Of a DNA stretch of 64,000 nucleotides, positions 19,101 through 28,008 are shown piece after piece. The DNA is taken from NCBI RefSeq assembly GCF_900100205.1, contig NZ_FNEQ01000003.1, forward strand, positions 372,001 through 436,000, in the 5' to 3' direction. The DNA comes from Duganella sp. OV510 (GTDB lineage: Bacteria > Pseudomonadota > Gammaproteobacteria > Burkholderiales > Burkholderiaceae_D). The position numbers were made by a program, and so were the translations under genes. Position 1 is the first letter of the stretch; the number at the start of each line of letters is the position of its first letter. The notes below the pieces were generated by a model. The model was not told the origin of the DNA, made no database searches, and saw nothing but the letters and a program-made list of their open reading frames with translations.

Positions 19101-19547
19101 ATGAGCAAATCGAACACGCCGCAGCTGGCGGATTTCCTGTGCTTCGCGGTCTACTCGGCCAACCTGGCGTTCGGCAAGGCGTACAAGCCGATTCTGGACA
19201 AGCTGGGGCTGACGTACACGCAGTACATCGCCATCATCGCGTTATGGGAAGAAGACAATCAGACCGTCAGCGGTCTGGGAGAAAAACTGTTCCTTGAATC
19301 GAACACCCTGACGCCGATCCTGAAAAAGCTGGAAGCGATGGGCTACGTCCACCGCGCCCGCGACGCTGCCGATGAGCGCGTGGTGCGCGTCGGCCTGACG
19401 CCGGAAGGCCGCGCACTGCGCGAAAGCGCACTGAACATGAACCTGCGCGACGCCACCGGCCTGACAGCGGAAGAATTTCCGGTGCTGCAAAAAGCCGTGG
19501 TCAAGCTGCGCAACAACCTGGTAAAGGCGGCGCCGGGAAAAACCTAG
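19101..19547 (+). CDS. ohrR: MarR family organic-peroxide sensor OhrR
   Basis: 148 residues. Winged-helix MarR fold with the N-terminal FLCFAVYSANLAFGKAYKP helix that in OhrR proteins carries the peroxide-sensing cysteine (Cys near residue 14 here), YTQYIAIIALWEED, and the wing (RDAADERVVRVGLTPEG). It represses ohr until the cysteine is oxidised. Placed divergent to ohr, with AAGGAG seven bases before the ATG. The next 178 bases up to the tRNA hold no gene I can support. Confidence 0.93.
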   Translation: MSKSNTPQLADFLCFAVYSANLAFGKAYKPILDKLGLTYTQYIAIIALWEEDNQTVSGLGEKLFLESNTLTPILKKLEAMGYVHRARDAADERVVRVGLTPEGRALRESALNMNLRDATGLTAEEFPVLQKAVVKLRNNLVKAAPGKT

Positions 19548-19725
19548 CTTGCGCCTGGCCTGAGCGGCGGCGACGCACCACGAAACCGATCAGGCGGTCC
19601 TGGCCGCCGCTGAAGGTGCCCAGCGTGCTGGACAGTGCAGTCAAACTATTCCTGGCGGCGCTAAAATCCACTAACACTTGTGCTCTTTTATACAATTACT
19701 TCAGGAAGAGAAAGGCGGTACGGAC

Positions 19726-19799
19726 TGGAGCGGGTGAAGGGAATCGAACCCTCGTATGAAGCTTGGGAAGCTGCCGTTCTACCATTGAACTACACCCGC
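19726..19799 (-). tRNA. tRNA-Gly (anticodon CCC)
   Basis: 74 nt with encoded CCA. Acceptor GCGGGTG/CACCCGC, D-arm GTTC...GAAC, anticodon loop TTCCCAA (CCC), T-loop TTCGATT all fit the glyU type of tRNA-Gly. In the anticodon stem GCAGC faces GCTTC, leaving a C/U mismatch at positions 28-42. A promoter with TAAAAT lies upstream. Confidence 0.96.
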
Positions 19800-19808
19800 A
19801 TGCCAGGC

Positions 19809-19838
19809 ATTTTATGCGGGCATCCCCAGCCTTGGCAA
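19809..19838 (-). promoter_or_regulatory. Promoter of tRNA-Gly
   Basis: On the minus strand TTGCCA (complement of 19833-19838), an 18-base spacer, then TAAAAT (complement of 19809-19814), ending 9 bases before the first tRNA base. Confidence 0.6.
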
Positions 19839-19859
19839 GCTTGGCGCGCTATAGCCCGC

Positions 19860-21338
19860 TCAATGGTCGTCTGGATCGGACCACAGCGCCATGTACTGCG
19901 CTGAGCGATTCATCAGGTTCTGATCCATGTCGGCCATGCGCTCCGCTGGCGGCTGCGCGCTGTGCGCATTGAAGCCGCTGTAGCCGAGCGCCATGCGGCC
20001 TTCCGGCACCGTGTAGCCGGTGAACTCCAGGATGGTCGGCAGCATGTCGAAGTGCAGCATCTGTGTGCGGTTCTGTCGCGGTGCGTCCTTCGAGATGAAG
20101 CGGTTGAAGATGGTGCGCTCGTCGAGCTGCGACAGCTTCGCGGTCAGCGGGTTCTTGCGCGACAGGTGGTCGCCCAGGATGACGACGTTGGTGTCCTCCA
20201 GGTAGCCATTGTCCTGTGCGTAGCGCACGAAGTCCGCCACCTCCTGCGCGGTGCATGACACGACGCCGTCAAAACCATGGAAGCCGCGCCGCGCACAATA
20301 CGAGGAAAGGTGCCCTTTCGGTTCGTGCGTGTCCACCGTCAGCAGCGTCAGGTTGAATTTCTCGCCCGAGGCGGACAACTCGCGCAGCTTGGTCCTGGCG
20401 CGCGCGAACAGGTCGGCGTCGTACAAACCCCAGCCGTTCATGTCACTGCCTGGCACGCCGCTCTTCAGCCACTCCTCGCGGCCATACACTTCATGATAAT
20501 GATGCTGGCCGAGGAATTTGTCCTTGCCGGCGAACGCGGTCGCCGCGCCGCCCATGAAGACATTCCGATAGCCGCGTGCCGCCAGCAGGTCGGTCAGGCA
20601 CACGGCGTTCTTGAGGAAGGAGTTCATCATCTGGCCCTGGGTATTGCCGTCGAAGATGGTGACCCGCTCCAGCGGCACGCCGCACTGTGTCGCCACCATC
20701 GCCGCTATGGTCCAGCCGGTGCCGGCCACCTGTTCGTAGCTGCGGAAGCTGGTGCCTGGCAAATCGTTGAGCGGCGCCAGCAGGTCGCGCCCGAACACTG
20801 CGCGATCGCTATAGCCCTGCTCCAGGCTTTCCACATAAATCAGCACCAGGTTCTTCGGCTTTTGCGCAGCGATCTTCACCGCTTCCGGATGCACGTAGTT
20901 GGCGCCGAAATAATCCGGTCCGAAATCTGCTGTTACATATTTAAACGCCGATACGTCGGACATCCAGAAAATCGTCGCCCCCATCACCATCAGTTGCGGG
21001 AACCAGCGGTGCAGATGGTAGAGCAACGCGCGCCTGCGCTGCGGCGCCTTCTCGATCATGCACAGCCAGCGCTGCTCGGCGTAGTACATCAGCGCCAGGA
21101 AGATCAGCGGCGCCAGCACGCACCAGCGCAGGAAGCGCCTGACGATGACCGGATCGGCGGTATCCATCAGTTCTACGCCAAAGTCGAGGTGATAGGCGAT
21201 CTGCGCCAGGTCTGGCTGGCCGAAGGAGCGGTGTAGCCAATAGCTCAGGCAGAGCAGGAAAATGGCCAGCAGGTACAAGCTGTGGCGCAGCAAACGCGGT
21301 AGGGTCATGTTAAGGAGCGGTGAAGATGGTGGAGTCAT
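19860..21338 (-). CDS. OpgB/LTA-synthase-like sulfatase-fold transferase
   Basis: 492 residues from the ATG at 21338 (a TTG five codons upstream and an ATG ten codons downstream are alternatives). N-terminal membrane part with about three hydrophobic segments (roughly 10-30, 60-80, 110-130), then a periplasmic alkaline-phosphatase-superfamily domain: LVLIYVESLEQGYSD with the metal glutamate, GTGWTIAAMVATQCGVPL carrying the likely Thr nucleophile, and VVILGDHLS near the end. The pattern fits phosphoglycerol transferase I (OpgB/MdoB), which decorates periplasmic glucans with phosphoglycerol. No opgG/opgH is nearby; the exact acceptor is unproven. Confidence 0.85.
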   Translation of the reverse strand: MTPPSSPLLNMTLPRLLRHSLYLLAIFLLCLSYWLHRSFGQPDLAQIAYHLDFGVELMDTADPVIVRRFLRWCVLAPLIFLALMYYAEQRWLCMIEKAPQRRRALLYHLHRWFPQLMVMGATIFWMSDVSAFKYVTADFGPDYFGANYVHPEAVKIAAQKPKNLVLIYVESLEQGYSDRAVFGRDLLAPLNDLPGTSFRSYEQVAGTGWTIAAMVATQCGVPLERVTIFDGNTQGQMMNSFLKNAVCLTDLLAARGYRNVFMGGAATAFAGKDKFLGQHHYHEVYGREEWLKSGVPGSDMNGWGLYDADLFARARTKLRELSASGEKFNLTLLTVDTHEPKGHLSSYCARRGFHGFDGVVSCTAQEVADFVRYAQDNGYLEDTNVVILGDHLSRKNPLTAKLSQLDERTIFNRFISKDAPRQNRTQMLHFDMLPTILEFTGYTVPEGRMALGYSGFNAHSAQPPAERMADMDQNLMNRSAQYMALWSDPDDH

Positions 21339-21488
21339 TCCGCATATTCCCAACCGTAGTTGTCTGTAACATTGCCACCGACAGCCGTTTTGTATCGTAG
21401 TGTTGTGCGGCGCTTACATGGATTTACGCCAGCGCGCATCTGATGCAGAATGACCGGGCTTCCCATTTAAAAACCATAAGGATGTCCC

Positions 21489-22742
21489 ATGAAAGCAGTT
21501 GTAGCTTTGAGCGTCGCGCTGGCTTTTGCCGCGCCGCTGGCCTCGGCCCAAGCGCCCGCCGATCCCATCTCGCAACTGGTCAAACAGCTGGAGCTGGAAC
21601 GATACAAGGCCACCATCAAAGGCCTGACCAAGTTCGGTGACCGTCGCCAGGGCACACAACGCAACCGCGACGCGCTGGACTGGATCGAAGCGCAACTCAA
21701 GTCCTATGGCTGCACCAATACGGAGCGCCTGCAATATCAATTCACCCAGCCGGCGCCAGGCGCGCCATCGGCCAAACGCGCGCCCGGCATTCCGAGCGGC
21801 GGCGCCGGCGGCCCGCCAGGACAAGGCGGCAGTACGCTGTTCGGCAACCGCATCCCGACCGGCGTCAACGCCGATCCGCTGCGCCAGCCAAACGAACGCC
21901 TGCGCGCGCTGAATGCCGAGCAGACGCCGGTGGGCACCTCGCAGCGCGAGAACGTCTACTGCACCAAAGTGGGCAGCAAGCATCCGGAAGAAATGTATAT
22001 CGTCAGCGCGCACATGGACGGCATCGGCTTCGGCGAAGCGGCCAACGACGATGGTTCCGGCACCGCGCTGGTGATGGAGCTGGCACGCATCTTCAGCCAG
22101 CCGGGCGTGGAGACCGACCGTTCGATCCGCTTCGTCCTGTGGAATAACGAGGAGACCGGCCTGAATGGCGCCGCCGCCTACGTCGAGCAGCGCAAGGACC
22201 TGCAAGGCATCGAATCGCCCAAGGGCTCGGGCAAGTATCCGGAGCCGAAGTGGCTGGGCATGATCCAGCACGACATGATGATGTACGACCATGGCATGCC
22301 TGTCCCCAAGCTGGACGCCAACGGCAAGCCCGTGCTGGATGAGAAAGGCCAGGCGATCTATGTATCACCGCCGGAGCAGCGCCTGGAGGCGGACGTCAAC
22401 ATCGAGTACCAGTCGGTGTCGAAGCAGGCCGACGGTTCTGCGAAACTGGCGTGGGCCTTCCGCGCCGCCAACGACAAGTACGCGACCAACTATCCGGCCG
22501 CCGTCGGCTTCCACATGACGAATACCGATTCGACGCCTTTCATGGAGCTGGTGCCATCGATCTCGCTGCGCGAGAACGAACGCGGCCAGCAGATCGGCTC
22601 CGGCTGGAATCCCAACTGGCACCAGCCGACCGATAACTACGACACCTACTCCGACAAGGACTTCCTGCTTGGCCTGAACGCCGCGCAAACCACGCTGGCC
22701 GGCGTGGCGCAACTGGCGGGTGTGCGCGTCAAAGCCAAATGA
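21489..22742 (+). CDS. Secreted M28 family zinc aminopeptidase
   Basis: 417 residues, with a signal peptide of about 20 residues (ASA-QA). The M28 di-zinc core is complete: SAHMDG (His and Asp), NDDGSGTALVMELAR, and NNEETGLNGAAAY with the catalytic Glu pair. A Pro/Gly-rich linker (residues 85-115) separates the N-terminal part from the peptidase domain. It probably trims peptides in the periplasm or outside. The last four bases overlap the start of the TPR gene (ATGA). Confidence 0.92.
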   Translation: MKAVVALSVALAFAAPLASAQAPADPISQLVKQLELERYKATIKGLTKFGDRRQGTQRNRDALDWIEAQLKSYGCTNTERLQYQFTQPAPGAPSAKRAPGIPSGGAGGPPGQGGSTLFGNRIPTGVNADPLRQPNERLRALNAEQTPVGTSQRENVYCTKVGSKHPEEMYIVSAHMDGIGFGEAANDDGSGTALVMELARIFSQPGVETDRSIRFVLWNNEETGLNGAAAYVEQRKDLQGIESPKGSGKYPEPKWLGMIQHDMMMYDHGMPVPKLDANGKPVLDEKGQAIYVSPPEQRLEADVNIEYQSVSKQADGSAKLAWAFRAANDKYATNYPAAVGFHMTNTDSTPFMELVPSISLRENERGQQIGSGWNPNWHQPTDNYDTYSDKDFLLGLNAAQTTLAGVAQLAGVRVKAK

Positions 22743-24283
22743 CGCAACAGGCGGACAAGCTGGCGCAAGCCATCGATCTGCACACGCGCGGCGAGCTGGA
22801 TGCAGCCGCCGCGCTGTACCTGCAAATCGTCCGCGCCGAGCCGCACAACTTCGACGCCCTGCACATGCTGGGCGTGTACTCGCTGCAAACTGGCGACCTG
22901 CCCTCGGCGCACAGGCTGATGACGCAAGCGCTGCGCATCAACGCCAACGACGTGCTGGCGCAGGTGCACCACGCCGCCGTGCTGCAAAAATTGGGGCGGC
23001 TGGATGAAGCGCTGGTCGCCATCCGCCAGGCGCTGCGGCTGGCGCCGGATCACGCGCTGGCCCTCAACAATGGCGCCGCCCTGCTGTCGTCGGACCTCAA
23101 GCGGCCGGCGGAAGCGCTGCCCTTGCTGGAACACGCGCTGCGCCTCAACGACAACGACGCCACCGCCTGGAACGGCATGGGCTACGCGCTGGTGGAGCTG
23201 CGCCGTTACGACGACGCGCTGCTATGCCTTGAACGTGCGCTGCAACTGCAGCCCGACCTGGCGCTGGCTCTTTACAACCAGGGCAACGCGCTGCAATTCC
23301 TGAACCGGCTGGATGAAGCGATGCTTAGCTACGACGCCGCGCTGGCGCTGGCGCCGGACATGGCCGATGCCCACTTCGCGCAAAGCGCCTGCCGCCTGCT
23401 GATGGGCGACCTGGCACAAGGATTCCAGCAATACGAATGGCGCCGGCGTCGCCCGGCCTATCAGGCGCAGGCGCGACAATCGACGCAAGCGCCATGGCAG
23501 GGCGAAGCACTGCAAGGAAAAACCCTGCTGGTCTACGCCGAGCAAGGCCTGGGCGATACGGTACAGATGGTGCGCTATGTGCCGCTGCTGGTGGCGCAGG
23601 GCGCGCAGGTGATCCTGCAAGTGCAAGAGGCGCTGCTGCCACTGCTGCAAGGCACAGACGGCGCCACAGTGATCGGCGCGCAGCAAGCGGCGCCACCGCA
23701 CGACCTGCATATTCCCTTGATGAGTTTACCGGCAGCGCTGGGCACGCACCTGGATAACCTGCCCGCCAGCGCACACTACGTACAGGCCGATGCCACGCGC
23801 GGCGCGCAATGGCAGGCCAGGCTGGGCCCAAACAGTGCGCGGCGTATCGGCTTGGCGTGGGCGGGCAATCCCAAGCATGACAACGACAGCCAGCGCTCGA
23901 TACCGCTGCGGCAAATCAGCCAGCTGCTGCAACCCGGCCTGGAATTCATCTCGCTGCAACGCGACCTGAGCGCCGCCGACCGGTTGCAACTGGCCCGCCT
24001 GCCAGCCTTGCACAGCCATGCGGCTGCACAGACGGATTTCGCTGAAACCGCCGCGCTGCTGGCGCAGCTGGACCTGGTGATTTGCGTCGACACCTCGGTT
24101 GCCCATCTGGCGGGCGCGATGGGCAAGCAAGTCTGGCTGCTGTTGCCCTACGCGCCGGACTGGCGCTGGATGCTGGAGTGCCAGGACAGCCCGTGGTATC
24201 CCACCATGCGCTTATTCCGCCAGCAGCGTCCCGGCGATTGGGACGAGGTACTGCAACGCGTGCAGGCCGCGCTGGCGGAATAA
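22739..24283 (+). CDS. TPR protein fused to a GT9-like glycosyltransferase domain
   Basis: 514 residues. Residues 5-220 are about six tetratricopeptide repeats (the last ones DATAWNGMGYALVELRRYD and ALALYNQGNALQFLNRLDEA). From about 255 on is a heptosyltransferase/O-GlcNAc-transferase-like fold: LLVYAEQGLGDTVQMVRYVPLL, IGLAWAGNPKHDND, and DLVICVDTSVAHLAGAMGKQVWLLL. Such fusions are common in Burkholderiales and are thought to glycosylate proteins or surface polymers; acceptor and donor are unknown. Its start overlaps the peptidase stop, so the two are translationally coupled. Confidence 0.9.
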   Translation: MTQQADKLAQAIDLHTRGELDAAAALYLQIVRAEPHNFDALHMLGVYSLQTGDLPSAHRLMTQALRINANDVLAQVHHAAVLQKLGRLDEALVAIRQALRLAPDHALALNNGAALLSSDLKRPAEALPLLEHALRLNDNDATAWNGMGYALVELRRYDDALLCLERALQLQPDLALALYNQGNALQFLNRLDEAMLSYDAALALAPDMADAHFAQSACRLLMGDLAQGFQQYEWRRRRPAYQAQARQSTQAPWQGEALQGKTLLVYAEQGLGDTVQMVRYVPLLVAQGAQVILQVQEALLPLLQGTDGATVIGAQQAAPPHDLHIPLMSLPAALGTHLDNLPASAHYVQADATRGAQWQARLGPNSARRIGLAWAGNPKHDNDSQRSIPLRQISQLLQPGLEFISLQRDLSAADRLQLARLPALHSHAAAQTDFAETAALLAQLDLVICVDTSVAHLAGAMGKQVWLLLPYAPDWRWMLECQDSPWYPTMRLFRQQRPGDWDEVLQRVQAALAE

Positions 24284-24287
24284 GGCC

Positions 24288-24953
24288 TTACTGCTTGCTG
24301 TAGTTGGCCGAACGCGGGCCGTACAGGATGCCGTTGTTGTAGCCTGCGGAGAGCAGACGTGCGCTGGTCACGCCGGCGACCGGGTGCGACTGGTCGGTGG
24401 TGCTGTTGATGACCTGCTTGACCGCCGCCGCCACCAGCGCGCCGATCAGGCCACCGCCGCCGTTGTTGCCGCCTTCGTTATTGGAGGCGCTGGCGGTGCC
24501 GGTCCACAGCACGGCACCAGTTTTCAGGTCCACCAGCTTGGCTTCGGCAGCGACTACCACCACGCTGTCCAGCACCGTGTAGGTCGAGCCGTAGCGGGTG
24601 ATGGTGATATACATGCCGGCATCCGCGCCAAAAATTTCCTTGAGCTTGGCGGGCGGCAGCATGTGGATATCGGCCGAGGTGGTCATGCCGTTCTGCTTGA
24701 AGGTTTCATTCACCAGCGCCACCGGCAACACATAATAGCCCGCTTCCGCCAATGGATAAGTCACCTGCGCATAAACGCTGTTGCCGGCGTTAACTTCCGG
24801 CGAGTTGTTCAGCGGTGGCAGCACCAGGATGGAACGTGGTTGCGCCGCCTTGAAGGCGGTGTAGTCGTACGGCGTGGCCTTCTGCGTCGCGCAGCCGACG
24901 GCCAGCAGCATCGGCGCCAGGCACGCGGCCAGTTTGAATATGCGCTTGATCAT
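24288..24953 (-). CDS. DUF799 outer-membrane lipoprotein (GNA1162-like)
   Basis: 221 residues. A lipoprotein signal ends at LAVGCAT (lipidated Cys near residue 21). The mature domain starts with SILVLPPLNNSPEV and continues with DAGMYITITRYGSTYTVLDS; this is the DUF799 fold seen in Neisseria GNA1162. A Gly/Asn-rich loop (EGGNNGGGGLIG) follows. It is the last gene of the conserved csgG-like/DUF4810/DUF799 trio and overlaps the DUF4810 stop by four bases. Confidence 0.9.
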   Translation of the reverse strand: MIKRIFKLAACLAPMLLAVGCATQKATPYDYTAFKAAQPRSILVLPPLNNSPEVNAGNSVYAQVTYPLAEAGYYVLPVALVNETFKQNGMTTSADIHMLPPAKLKEIFGADAGMYITITRYGSTYTVLDSVVVVAAEAKLVDLKTGAVLWTGTASASNNEGGNNGGGGLIGALVAAAVKQVINSTTDQSHPVAGVTSARLLSAGYNNGILYGPRSANYSKQ

Positions 24954-25321
24954 AATTTTTCACCCTTGCTTACTTTGGACAGCAGGAAGTCCATATACGC
25001 GGCCGATTCCGGGAACAGTTTTTTCTCGTCCTCGAACTGCGCCACCATCTGGTCCGACTTGCCGGTCAGCGAATACAGCATGCCGAGATGAGCATGGAAG
25101 CCCGGAGGCACCGACGCGCCACGGGCGCTGATCGTTTGCAGCGACTTTTCCATTTCAGCGATCTGCTGGTCCGTGCTTTCGCCCTTGAAGTGCTGGTACA
25201 CCTGCGGTTGATAGCCTTCCCAGCCGTACAGCGTTTTCGCCGGCGAGGCGCAACCGCTCAGAAAGGCGGAGCCAGCCAGCGCCAGCACCAATCCGGCGCG
25301 CTTGATAAGCGTAATGTGCAT
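24950..25321 (-). CDS. DUF4810 lipoprotein
   Basis: 123 residues. Signal peptide with lipobox FLSGCAS (Cys near 25). The mature part begins TLYGWEGYQPQVYQHF and contains a helical pair (AHLGMLYSLTGKSDQM) that resembles one TPR-like hairpin. Family function is unknown, but it nearly always sits between a CsgG-like and a DUF799 lipoprotein gene, as here, so the three probably build one outer-membrane complex. Confidence 0.9.
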   Translation of the reverse strand: MHITLIKRAGLVLALAGSAFLSGCASPAKTLYGWEGYQPQVYQHFKGESTDQQIAEMEKSLQTISARGASVPPGFHAHLGMLYSLTGKSDQMVAQFEDEKKLFPESAAYMDFLLSKVSKGEKL

Positions 25322-25332
25322 GGGGCCTCCGC

Positions 25333-26010
25333 TTATTTACGCAGGTTGAAGGCGCCAGCCTCAACGCCCGCAACCAGCTTGTCGACCGCTTCGCGCATGG
25401 CCAGGTCCAGCACCTTGCCGTTCAGCGTGGCGTCGTAGCTGGCGGTGCCGCCAAAGCCCAGCACTTCGCGGTTGGACAGGCTGTACTCACCAGCGCCGGC
25501 GGTGGAGTACACCACTTCCGAAGTGGAGATGTTGACCACGTTCAGCGTCACTTTGGCATACGCCACCTGGGTCTTGCCGCGTCCCATGATGCCGAACAGC
25601 TGATGGTCGCCCACTTCCTTGCGGCCGAATTCGGTGACGTCGCCGGTGACGATGTAGTCGGCGCCCTTGATGCTTTGCGCCTGCTGCTTGAAGCCGGCTT
25701 CCTGCTTCATCTCGGCCAGATTGTCGCGGTCCAGCACATTGAAGCGGTTGGTTTGTTGCAGGTGAGAGATCAGGATGGTCTTGGCCTGGCCGCCGAGACG
25801 GTCAACGCCGTCGGAGAACACGCCGCGCATGAAGCTAGAGCGGTTGTCGAACTTACCGACGGCGATAGGCGCGCGCGGCCCGGCGTATGGCTTGGCGGCG
25901 CTGGCCACCGTGGCCACAGCTACCGCTTGCGAGCTTTCCGTGGCACAGCCAGCCAAAACAGACAGCGCCAACGACGCTGCCAACAGTTGCGTAATTTTGA
26001 TTGTTTTCAT
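25333..26010 (-). CDS. CsgG/HfaB-like lipoprotein
   Basis: 225 residues. Lipobox VLAGCAT (Cys near 22). The mature domain has the CsgG features APIAVGKFDNRSSF, a long segment DRDNLAEMKQEAGFKQQAQS, GADYIVTGDVTEFGRK, and AKVTLNVVNISTSEVVYS. CsgG forms the secretion pore for curli in E. coli; here no csgA, csgB or csgE is near, and the neighbours are DUF4810 and DUF799, so a different role, such as a small peptide or adhesin export pore, is likely. It is shorter than curli CsgG (about 277 residues). Confidence 0.9.
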   Translation of the reverse strand: MKTIKITQLLAASLALSVLAGCATESSQAVAVATVASAAKPYAGPRAPIAVGKFDNRSSFMRGVFSDGVDRLGGQAKTILISHLQQTNRFNVLDRDNLAEMKQEAGFKQQAQSIKGADYIVTGDVTEFGRKEVGDHQLFGIMGRGKTQVAYAKVTLNVVNISTSEVVYSTAGAGEYSLSNREVLGFGGTASYDATLNGKVLDLAMREAVDKLVAGVEAGAFNLRK

Positions 26011-26090
26011 ATTTTCCCTAGTGGTTGGGAATTCCTGTTTTGCAACATAAATTCCAATGGGAAATTTTATAGATTTCCTTCGCTTATAAT

Positions 26091-26984
26091 CTATCCAATA
26101 CTCACCAGCGGTTGCAACGCTTGCAACACAATGTCGTGCAGACGCTGCGCCGGCGCATTCAGTTCAGCGGCGGCGCGATGCAAACGCAGGCCGACATCCG
26201 GCAGCGGCGGCAAGCGTGGGGCGTCCAGCACGCGCAGCGATGGCGGCAGCCCGGCGGCAGTGCGCACCGTGATGCCCAGTCCCGCGCTCACCGCCGCCCA
26301 CACGCTCGACAATCCCGGACTGGTGAAGGCAATGCGCCATGCGATGCCGCTCCGGTCCAGGGCCGCTGTGGCGGCACTGCGCATGATGCAGGGCGCGTCC
26401 ATCATCACCAGCGGCAGCGCGTCCTGGCCGGCGCCGGGCAGCGCCAGCCGTGCGGCATCGGCAGGACCGATCCAGCGCATGGCAAGACGGCCGACATCGA
26501 CACAGTGCGGCGAGCCGGCGCCACCATCCCAGGCCAGCGCCAGGTCGAGGCGGCCGCTGTTCAGCTGCTCCATCAATTCCACATTGCGCGCCACGCGCGC
26601 CTCGATGCGCACCTGCGGATGCACGCGGCTGAAGCGTCCCAGCACCTCGGTCAGCATCTGCTCGCCGAAGTCCTGCTGGATGCCAAGCCGCACGCTGCCC
26701 GCCAGTTCGGCGCCCCGCACAGCGGTGGCGGCTTCGTCGTTCAGTTCCAGCAGGCGGCGCGCGTAGCCCAGCAGCGATTCGCCGGCCGGCGTGGTAACCA
26801 TGCCGCGCCCCTCCTTCCTCAGCACCGGCATGCCCAACTGTTCCTCCAGCTTTTTCAGCTGCGCGCTGACGGCCGAGGTGGAACGTCCCAGCTTGTCCGC
26901 CGCCTTGGCGAAGCTGCCCATGTCCACTCCGGTAACGAAAGTGCGTAACACGTCGAGATCAAAGGTAATCCGCCGCATAACCAT
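26091..26984 (-). CDS. LysR family transcriptional regulator
   Basis: 297 residues. N-terminal winged helix-turn-helix (FAKAADKLGRSTSAVSAQLKKLEEQL) and a two-lobed substrate-binding domain with VRLGIQQDF and GLGITVRTAAG. A second ATG two codons in (26978) has the better Shine-Dalgarno (AGGA, 7 bases) and may be the true start. It is divergent from the tautomerase/DUF4865 pair with a 92-base gap, a frequent cluster in which LysR controls the pair. Confidence 0.93.
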   Translation of the reverse strand: MVMRRITFDLDVLRTFVTGVDMGSFAKAADKLGRSTSAVSAQLKKLEEQLGMPVLRKEGRGMVTTPAGESLLGYARRLLELNDEAATAVRGAELAGSVRLGIQQDFGEQMLTEVLGRFSRVHPQVRIEARVARNVELMEQLNSGRLDLALAWDGGAGSPHCVDVGRLAMRWIGPADAARLALPGAGQDALPLVMMDAPCIMRSAATAALDRSGIAWRIAFTSPGLSSVWAAVSAGLGITVRTAAGLPPSLRVLDAPRLPPLPDVGLRLHRAAAELNAPAQRLHDIVLQALQPLVSIG

Positions 26985-27076
26985 CCTGTTTTCCTGAACC
27001 GACTATCAAAATATTCCCGATTTTCAGGATCAAGATAGGCGCGTATCGTGGTGCTGTCAACCACAAGGAGCCTGCC

Positions 27077-27475
27077 ATGCCGATGAGCCGCATTTCGCTA
27101 TTGAAGGGAAGATCGCCCGCCTACCTGCGCGCGCTGGGCGACAGTCTGCAACGCGCCATGGAAGAAGCGTTCAACGTGCCGCCGCGCGACCGCTTCCAGC
27201 TGATCCATCAACATGAGCAACATGAAATGATGATCGATCCGGGCTACGAGGGCGGGCCGCGCTCGGATAACTTTGTGCTGATCGCCATCACCATCGGCAA
27301 GCCGCGCAGCACAGAGGTCAAGCAGGCGTTCTACCAGCGGCTGGTGGCTTTGTTGGCCGAGTCGCCCGGCATTCCGTCCGAGGATGTGATGGTGGTGGTT
27401 ACCGCCGCGCAGGGCGAGGACTGGTCGTTCGGCGGCGGCCGGCCGGCGGCCTCGCTGCTGGGAATACGGTCATGA
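27077..27475 (+). CDS. Tautomerase superfamily enzyme
   Basis: 132 residues, size of the malonate-semialdehyde-decarboxylase-like tautomerases. After removal of Met, Pro is the N-terminal residue (MPMSRISLLKGRS), the catalytic base of this superfamily. Other visible features are the HQHEQHEMMIDP segment and a C-terminal GEDWSFGGG stretch. It may tautomerise or decarboxylate an unsaturated or keto acid. The ATG overlaps nothing upstream and has AAGGAG eight bases before it; its stop overlaps the next start (ATGA). Confidence 0.9.
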   Translation: MPMSRISLLKGRSPAYLRALGDSLQRAMEEAFNVPPRDRFQLIHQHEQHEMMIDPGYEGGPRSDNFVLIAITIGKPRSTEVKQAFYQRLVALLAESPGIPSEDVMVVVTAAQGEDWSFGGGRPAASLLGIRS

Positions 27476-28008
27476 TCGCCATGCAGTACAGCTTCGTGCT
27501 GCCGGCCGATTACGACATGGCCATCATCCGCGAACGCATCGCCAGCAAAGGTCCGCTGCTGGATGACTTGCCGGGCCTGATATTCAAGGCCTATCTGCAC
27601 GCGGAAGAGCCGGAGCACGCCTACGCGCCGTTCTACCTGTGGCGCGACGAGCAGGCGATGCACGATTTCCTCAACGGCCCGGCGTTTGCCGGCGTGGCGC
27701 GTGCCTTCGGCTGGCCGTCCGTGCAAACCTGGACGCCATGGCACACCAGCATCGGCGCCGACGTGCGGCAGGCGCATCATGCAACACGCAGCACGAGCAG
27801 CATTGCGCCTTACAGTGCGCTAACTGAATTACGGGAACAGGAAGAGGAATATGCGCGGCACGCGCTGCAACACGGCGCACTGGCGGTGGTGGTGGGATTT
27901 GAACCGGTGACGTGGACCGTCACCCGTTTATGCCTGTGGCGCGACAGGCCGTCCAACGCCGCAGCCGAACAGCACTACGGCGTTGGCCACGTATCAGCGC
28001 CGGCTTAG
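27472..28008 (+). CDS. DUF4865 family protein
   Basis: 178 residues, no signal peptide. MQYSFVLPADYDMAIIRERI and FKAYLHAEEPEHAYAPFYLW define DUF4865, a ferredoxin-like (monooxygenase-type) fold of unknown activity. A second half (VTWTVTRLCLWRD) mirrors the first, suggesting an internal repeat. It is coupled to the tautomerase gene by a four-base overlap, and this pair beside a LysR gene is a recurring set. An alternative start is the ATG three codons in. Confidence 0.88.
   Translation: MIAMQYSFVLPADYDMAIIRERIASKGPLLDDLPGLIFKAYLHAEEPEHAYAPFYLWRDEQAMHDFLNGPAFAGVARAFGWPSVQTWTPWHTSIGADVRQAHHATRSTSSIAPYSALTELREQEEEYARHALQHGALAVVVGFEPVTWTVTRLCLWRDRPSNAAAEQHYGVGHVSAPA

Noticed and set aside
19501..19695. 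64-codon minus-strand ORF between ohrR and the tRNA
   Set aside because: It overlaps the ohrR 3' end, lacks a ribosome site and shows no recognisable family.
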